Assembly: GCA_032622095.1 (NCBI GenBank)
Contig: CP136064.1
Coordinates: 37,376,426-37,440,425 of the forward strand
Length of the DNA: 64,000 nt
From: Siphonodentalium dalli
Lineage: Eukaryota > Mollusca > Scaphopoda > Gadilida > Siphonodentaliidae
Reading direction: 5' to 3'
The notes beneath the pieces are model-generated. The model did no database searches and was not told where the DNA came from. It saw only the letters and a program-made list of their open reading frames with translations. How positions within the stretch are numbered: the first letter of the stretch is position 1; every line of letters starts with the position of its first letter. Position numbers and translations under genes: made by a program. Positions 59,046 to 64,000 of the stretch are shown in pieces.

Positions 59046-60924
59046 GAGGATGCTGCTCATTATGTGTCAATTGACATCATGGACGCTCGGGGCACCGTTC
59101 TATATAGGCATTAACACACCTTAATTTAACAGCTTCCCATATGACACCATCGTTATATTCACTAGCAGGTGTTTTCCAGGGGAGAGGGGATCCCGAAAGT
59201 TCCATGAACACCCATATTTATGTTTGTAACTCGTAATTGTCATGTAATATATGTATACTGAGGGGTCACAATAAATATGTACAACTAGTTATGGCTATAC
59301 TAAAGTAACATTTGGTCCTCTCAGATAACTTGCTGAAACTTCCTAGGACAGAATTAGTCAAACCGAAAACATGAAAATAGTCATGCACTTTAAACAAATT
59401 CCTACCAATAAAATTCTAACACAAGAACTTAATCTGTCAAAAAATTTCTAACACAATAACTTGCCAAAAACGCGACACACGGGACTCCTATCCATAGGAT
59501 ATGTACCTTTTCAGCCCCATCAAAATGCGTCCCCCACTAGGACCGAGCAACCATGTTATCTTTTCAGACAGAACCAAGTTTGTATGATATTGTGAAATTT
59601 CTCATGTTATATATATTATAATATTTATTTCTTGTTTTCAGTGGGCATTTTTCACTTATCAAATTTCTCCGTTGTCAGTCCGTCATAAGCACACAAACGT
59701 TTAATTTCCTCACGCGTTGCACGTATTCGTTCAAGATCTGTCATATAATGTACGGTCCTAAAACACACCATTGTCAAATATATCCGCATGGTTTCATATT
59801 GCGGCATTAATTACATTTCCATTCAATTCGACCAAGAACATTTACGCCAATGACGTAAATCGAGTTAAATCTTGCCTTCAGCATTGTTTGTAACGTGGAA
59901 ACTCTCACAAACACATATTGGTAAAAAACTGAAGAAATTATTTTCAGAACAAGATTTTATATTGGACACACGAGACTGTTATGTTAGACAGCGCGGCATG
60001 GTGGCTTGAGCTACCAGGCTGTTAAATTTGTTATGCTGTGGAATTGTGATATTGGACAGTATTTACTTTGTATATACAATGCTGCTATTAAATTTATTGA
60101 TCCATCTACACATTAAAGTGACTAATTCCCCAGAACTACCGAACATTTATTTCAACCCTGAACTCAGTTTCAACTCTAGTACATTTGTGTTTATGTTCCC
60201 CACTACCGGCTCGATTTCCATATAGACTTGGTGATCTGCGAAAACACGTTCCGGTTTTACTATTGACATATACATACACGGAAGACAAAGACCAGCCATG
60301 CTCTTTTAGCTGATATCATACTACACTAGCCTTCTGTCGTCCATTGTGTACACCCATGGCAACCACCATGGTACTACTGTAGTAACATTATGTATATCAG
60401 CAATGCATGTATGCAGGGATTGTGTACACCATGGTGTATTACAATCAACTTTAGTGATAAGTCATTGGTGAAATTGTTGACTGTTGATGGTTCATCCTAT
60501 TACTCCATTAATTGTGAAGGGTCCATTATTGGATTTTGAAGCCAAACCAAGTCACTACACGACCTTATACATGCTAATACTTAATTGCTAGACTCCTATA
60601 TTGATTTATGGGTCAATGTTCAACTTAGTTTGATGTAAAAGGAAGTAAAAACTGTTTAGCTAAGTAAATAGCTTTTTCGCGGCTGATAGACCACCACCCC
60701 GACTTAAGTGTCTTTGAAAATATTTGCCCCCTCCTGTTCATATAATTATTTCCTATAAAGTCGTACATTAGGTGGTTTCAGTTAATTGGGTATAAAACTG
60801 TTACAACATCGGTTTCTGGAAATCAATAATCAAGCACAACGATACTATCCAGGACCAACCGTTTAATTATTTCGAAATGAACATTGAGGCCATTTCTCAC
60901 AAGAAAACGCCGGACAAACTTGAA
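59046..60924. other. Non-coding, no gene seen
   Basis: About 1.9 kb with no supported gene. It holds one copy of the dispersed repeat (59,285-59,350) and CCATGG-centred inverted words near 60,355-60,436 (TGTACACCCATGGCAACC, then CACCATGGTACTAC, then GTGTACACCATGGTG). Confidence 0.35.
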
Positions 60925-61088
60925 GGACTTTTCCTATACTATAACCACAACGTTCACTGTGCACACAGCATGTAGCCCCGTATGTTGTTCGTTACTTACT
61001 ATTACCATAAAGTGCATTGCACATACATTACGTTGCTACATATGGTGTTATTTACTATACTATAACCAACGAACACATTGTACATTCA

Positions 61089-61148
<60 letters not shown>

Positions 61149-61680
61149 CCACCTACGGTGTTGTTTACTATACTATAATTATATATACATTGTACGTACA
61201 TTATGTAGCCCCGTTTAATGTTCTGTGCTTTAATATAACCACAAAGTACATTATACATACAGTATGCAGCCCCGTATAGTGTTCATAATAAATACAAAGC
61301 ATGCATGCGGCCCCGTATAGTGTTCATTATACATACAAAGCTTGAATGTAGCCCCGTATTGTGTGCATTATACATACAAAGCATGCATGTAGCCCCGTAT
61401 AGTGTTCTTTGTTCATACAGCATGTAACACCGTATGACCGTATATAGTATGTACAGTACACGTGGTATGCAGCAAAGTATATTGTTCATTTTACAAACAG
61501 TATGCAACCCCGTATATGTTCACGGTAGCCACGTATAGTGTCCATTGTACGCACATTATGTAACCCCGCATATTATGCACTGTAGTCCGTATATTGTTCA
61601 TTGTACGCATAATGTGTAGCCCCGTATATTGTTCATTGTGTGCATAATGTGTAGCCCTGTATAGCTTTCATTGAATGCTA
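60925..61680 (+). repeat. GTAGCCCCGTAT minisatellite with embedded (TA)n
   Basis: Longer units (about 60-70 bases, with TTTACTATACTATAACCA and GTAGCCCCGTAT-like words) at 60,925-61,260 pass into shorter 41-bp units, with GCCCCGTAT at 61,269, 61,310, 61,351 and 61,392, and then degenerate copies to 61,680. A (TA)n run of about 57 bases interrupts the array at 61,090-61,146. The 131-codon frame across it is a repeat artefact. Confidence 0.8.
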
Positions 61681-61834
61681 AATTTCAAACACATTTCTGC
61701 TACTTCGTCATACTGTTTACCTGTGATCAGTGTAAAGGTTTAGACGTCATGGCGACTTAATCCTTCAAACCGACGTTAGTGATAACGATGATACATGTTG
61801 CAAATAAATAAAGCGCACGTTGTGTCCATTTCAG

Positions 61835-61968
61835 GTAGAGGTCACGTGATCGGACGCCGATAACCATGGCGAGGTTAGCGCACAGTAAGGTCCACTTGCT
61901 ATTTGCAGGAGTGATCGTCTGCTTCAGTATTCCTACTGTAATCACGATGATTGAACAATATCGAACAG
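61835..61968 (+). CDS. 5' coding exon of a membrane-anchored protein
   Basis: Exon proposed between acceptor TGTGTCCATTTCAG (ending 61,834) and donor CGAACAG|GTAATT (GT at 61,969). The start ATG at 61,866 is in good context (AACCATGG) and has an in-frame TAG at 61,836, so it is the first possible start. It encodes 34 codons plus one base: a short basic N-terminus (MARLAHSKVH), a hydrophobic helix at residues 11-30 (LLFAGVIVCFSIPTVITMI) and then IEQYRT. This looks like a signal anchor of a type II membrane protein, for example a Golgi enzyme, but no family is identifiable from one exon. Downstream exons lie outside the window or are unrecognised. The donor lies within a tandem repeat. Confidence 0.5.
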
Positions 61969-62230
61969 GTAATTCAATTAAAGATACCATTACAATCATC
62001 ACGATAATTGAACAATATCGAACAAGTAAATATATTAAAGGTGGCATAATCACGATGATTGAACAATATCAAATGGTAACTCAATTAAAGATACCCTTAC
62101 AATCCGCACGATGATTGAACAATATCGAACAGGTAACTCAATTAAAGATACAATTACAATCCCCGCGATGATTGAACAATATCGAACAAGTAACTATATG
62201 AAAGGTGGCATAATCATGATGATTGAACAG
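61940..62230 (+). repeat. 51-57 bp tandem repeat spanning the exon-intron boundary
   Basis: Six copies of a unit with ACGATGATTGAACAATATCG, then AACAGGTAACTCAATTAAAG and ATACAATTACAATC. GATTGAAC starts at 61,949, 62,006, 62,057, 62,113, 62,170 and 62,221. The first copy lies half in the exon, so copies 1-5 each carry a GT donor candidate (61,969; 62,026; 62,076; 62,133; 62,190). Copy 6 has lost the GT. Confidence 0.85.
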
Positions 62231-62665
62231 AGAATAAACCTTCTTTAATTGTAATTCCTCTGTACTATAAATATACTTCCACACTATTAGTAAAAGCGAC
62301 ATATATTTCATGTTTCTCAAGAACATTAAACGATCCTCCCCACATTTTACAATTCAGTTTATGACTGGTGACATTATGGTGTTGTTGGAGAAAATTTAAT
62401 AAACATACAGGACCAAACAGGGTGGATTGTTCCTGGTAAATTAATAAATGCACGGGTATGTTTATTTGGATCCCGAGAGTACGGTAAACGCTGAAATTCA
62501 CTATTTGCTCTGGCTTCGTGGACTTCTCTAACGTTGGCAGAAAGGCGTTTTGTCGAAATATATAGCGCTGCCCCATATTTATGACAGTTGATGGATATAT
62601 CTTTTATACTGACTGTTCTGTTGGGGAAATACGAACATATAATGCATTTCTTTACATTTATTTAG
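62231..62665. other. Non-coding, no gene seen
   Basis: A 103-codon minus-strand frame at 62,265-62,576 has no recognised domain or splice context. If the exon at 61.84 kb is real, this is its first intron. Confidence 0.35.
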
Positions 62666-62666
62666 G

Positions 62667-63132
62667 TAGATCTATTTTGTTCTTAAAAGAAGCATTTACT
62701 GTAGACCGAGCATAAATTGAAAACATAGCGATGACAAAGAGGTCAATAATAAAAAGACGCTAGCCAGGACCACTTGCAATAGAAACAGCCGATGTTCCAT
62801 AGAAACCACAAAACAGCCGATGTTCTATAGAAACCAATTCTTTACTCTCAATAAACCAATAAACATGGTGTGTGAGATATACAAATTTAAATACAAATAC
62901 AGATCTATTTTTTCTTAAAAGAAGCATTTACTGTAGACCGAGCATAAATTGAAAACATAGCGATGACAAAGAGGTCAATAATAAAAAGACGCTAGCCAGG
63001 ACCACTTGCAATAGAAACAGCCGATGTTCCATAGAAACCGCAAAACAGCCGATGTTCTATAGAAACCAATTCTTTAATCTCAATAAACCAATAAACATGG
63101 TATGTGAGATATACAAATTTAAATACAAATAC
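62667..63132 (+). repeat. 232-bp tandem duplication
   Basis: Copy 1 (62,667-62,899) and copy 2 (62,900-63,132) are nearly identical, from AGATCTATTTT through TTAAATACAAATACA, differing at a few bases (ACCACAAAA/ACCGCAAAA, TTACTCTC/TTAATCTC, GGTGTGTG/GGTATGTG). Each copy contains two AACAGCCGATGTTC words about 31 bases apart. Confidence 0.95.
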
Positions 63133-63632
63133 ATAACAAAAGCACATTTTAAACAGGTACATAATTATATAATAGTATGTGTAATATTAATGCATTAATT
63201 GAAGGCACATCCACCCAAAACATAGTGGATATGCCCGTTACTATATATATAGTCTATCTATTTATTTGATACACTCGCGTCATTTACACAGGAATACTGT
63301 CATATCGACATGCATATACATAAATGTATATATGTTGACTTGAGACGATGGGGAAACCGCTTGCACCCCGTTCGTGTATGGTAATCAGATATCCATTCAC
63401 TTCACGATCAATGTTCATATGTTCACATGACTATAAAACAAAATCAATATTTTATGGCTAGAAGCGAATTAATTCCTACATGAAGTGCAGTTCTGACCAG
63501 GAAAGTGAACAGCTGCTCCAAAATTATTCTACTCCAACTTTGAGTTAATATTGTCTTCTCATCTGGAAATTGCAAATTATGATACAGATTCGCCGCAACA
63601 CATCGACTGAAGCAATATATTCACGACAGTCC
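63133..63632. other. Non-coding, no gene seen
   Basis: AT-rich sequence with a small TA repeat at 63,243-63,251. No features supported. Confidence 0.35.
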
Positions 63633-63984
63633 TTAAAGGGGTAGTGTACACTGAGTCCGTCCATTTAAGGGACCATCTCCAATTATACTCAAAAAAATAT
63701 ATGCAACAAATGAATGAATTTGAGCCATGTATTAGTGCAAAATACAATCTTGTGCTCTATGAAAGATGCAAACAACATCATAATTATTATGAAAATGAAT
63801 TTTTGACTCCAGCCATTTATTCATTTTCATTATAATTACCATTTTTTGTATCGTTCATAGGGAACCTGAGTGTATTTTGCACTAGTCCATGGCTCAAATC
63901 CATTCATTTGTTGCATATATTTGTTTGAGCATAAAAGGAGATGGTTCCACAAATGGTCGTATTTAGTGTACACTACCCCTTTAA
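63633..63984. mobile_element. 352-bp fold-back MITE with TTAA ends
   Basis: The two halves are inverted copies almost to the centre. The left end TTAAAGGGGTAGTGTACACT is a perfect 20-base match to the reverse complement of the right end. Arms of roughly 160 bases stay about 80% similar (ATATATGCAACAAATGAATG and AGTGCAAAATACA in both). The outermost TTAA on each side may be a target duplication, as in piggyBac-type elements, but TTAA could also be part of the terminal repeat. There is no transposase. The 63-codon frame inside is incidental. Confidence 0.85.
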
Positions 63985-64000
63985 GTTCTCAGACTAAATA

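Noticed and set aside
60884-61279. 131-codon frame with an alternating Ile-Tyr run
   Set aside because: The run is the (TA)n microsatellite, and the flanks are minisatellite units.
63644-63835. 63-codon frame
   Set aside because: Lies wholly within the fold-back MITE and is not conserved between its two arms.
1-64000. tRNA or rRNA genes
   Set aside because: No sequence with paired A and B boxes in a cloverleaf, and no conserved rRNA segment, was seen. The A-box-like word near 57.6 kb has no B box.

Overview
The window reads as non-coding, repeat-dominated DNA from an animal nuclear genome. There are no operons, ribosome binding sites or long open frames. It is AT-rich, full of TA/CA/GA microsatellites, fold-back (MITE-like) transposons and decayed LINE retrotransposons, and the few plausible coding pieces look like short exons bounded by GT/AG splice signals. 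A marine invertebrate, possibly a mollusc, fits best: there is a SINE-like tail near 20.69 kb, TACATGTA-type words are frequent, and the LINEs are CR1/Jockey- and L2-like. No gene that would fix the species was recognised.

Layout. 1-1.0 kb: unassigned. 0.995-4.05 kb: a 3.06-kb element with long terminal inverted repeats and a degenerate minisatellite inside. 4.07-9.47 kb: minus-strand remains of a CR1/Jockey-like LINE, broken by frameshifts and stops, split by a 1.65-kb stretch that holds a palindrome array, and carrying a nested 5'-truncated L2-like LINE inside its reverse transcriptase. 9.5-11.3 kb: non-coding, with AGAA-NN-TTCT palindromes. 11.35-13.0 kb: an adenain-like cysteine protease frame of Polinton/Maverick type between two blocks of one GC-rich fold-back minisatellite. 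13.0-23.3 kb: AT-rich DNA with several MITE-like hairpins and two or three candidate exons of an unidentified plus-strand gene, the first coding one resembling the start of a MARVEL-type membrane protein.

23.33-52.27 kb: one tandem array of a 65-bp satellite, about 445 copies and 45% of the window. Tracking rare variants reveals nested higher-order duplications of 585, 965, 1,430, 1,624, 1,687 and 7,020 bp, all close to whole numbers of monomers. Every typical monomer carries a start codon in strong context followed by a six-codon frame, and a TATA-like word on the other strand.

52.27-64 kb: a cluster of unrelated minisatellites (40, 21, 45, 48, about 144, 25, 41, about 56 and 232 bp), two fold-back transposons and one convincing 5' coding exon at 61.84-61.97 kb that encodes a membrane anchor. 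The splice donor of that exon is itself embedded in a tandem repeat, giving five successive GT donors.

The pieces do not form one pathway. What links them is repeat turnover: local tandem duplication and nested transposition. The strongest observations are the satellite's duplication hierarchy, the repeated splice donor, the nested LINEs and the two related double-hairpin MITEs.
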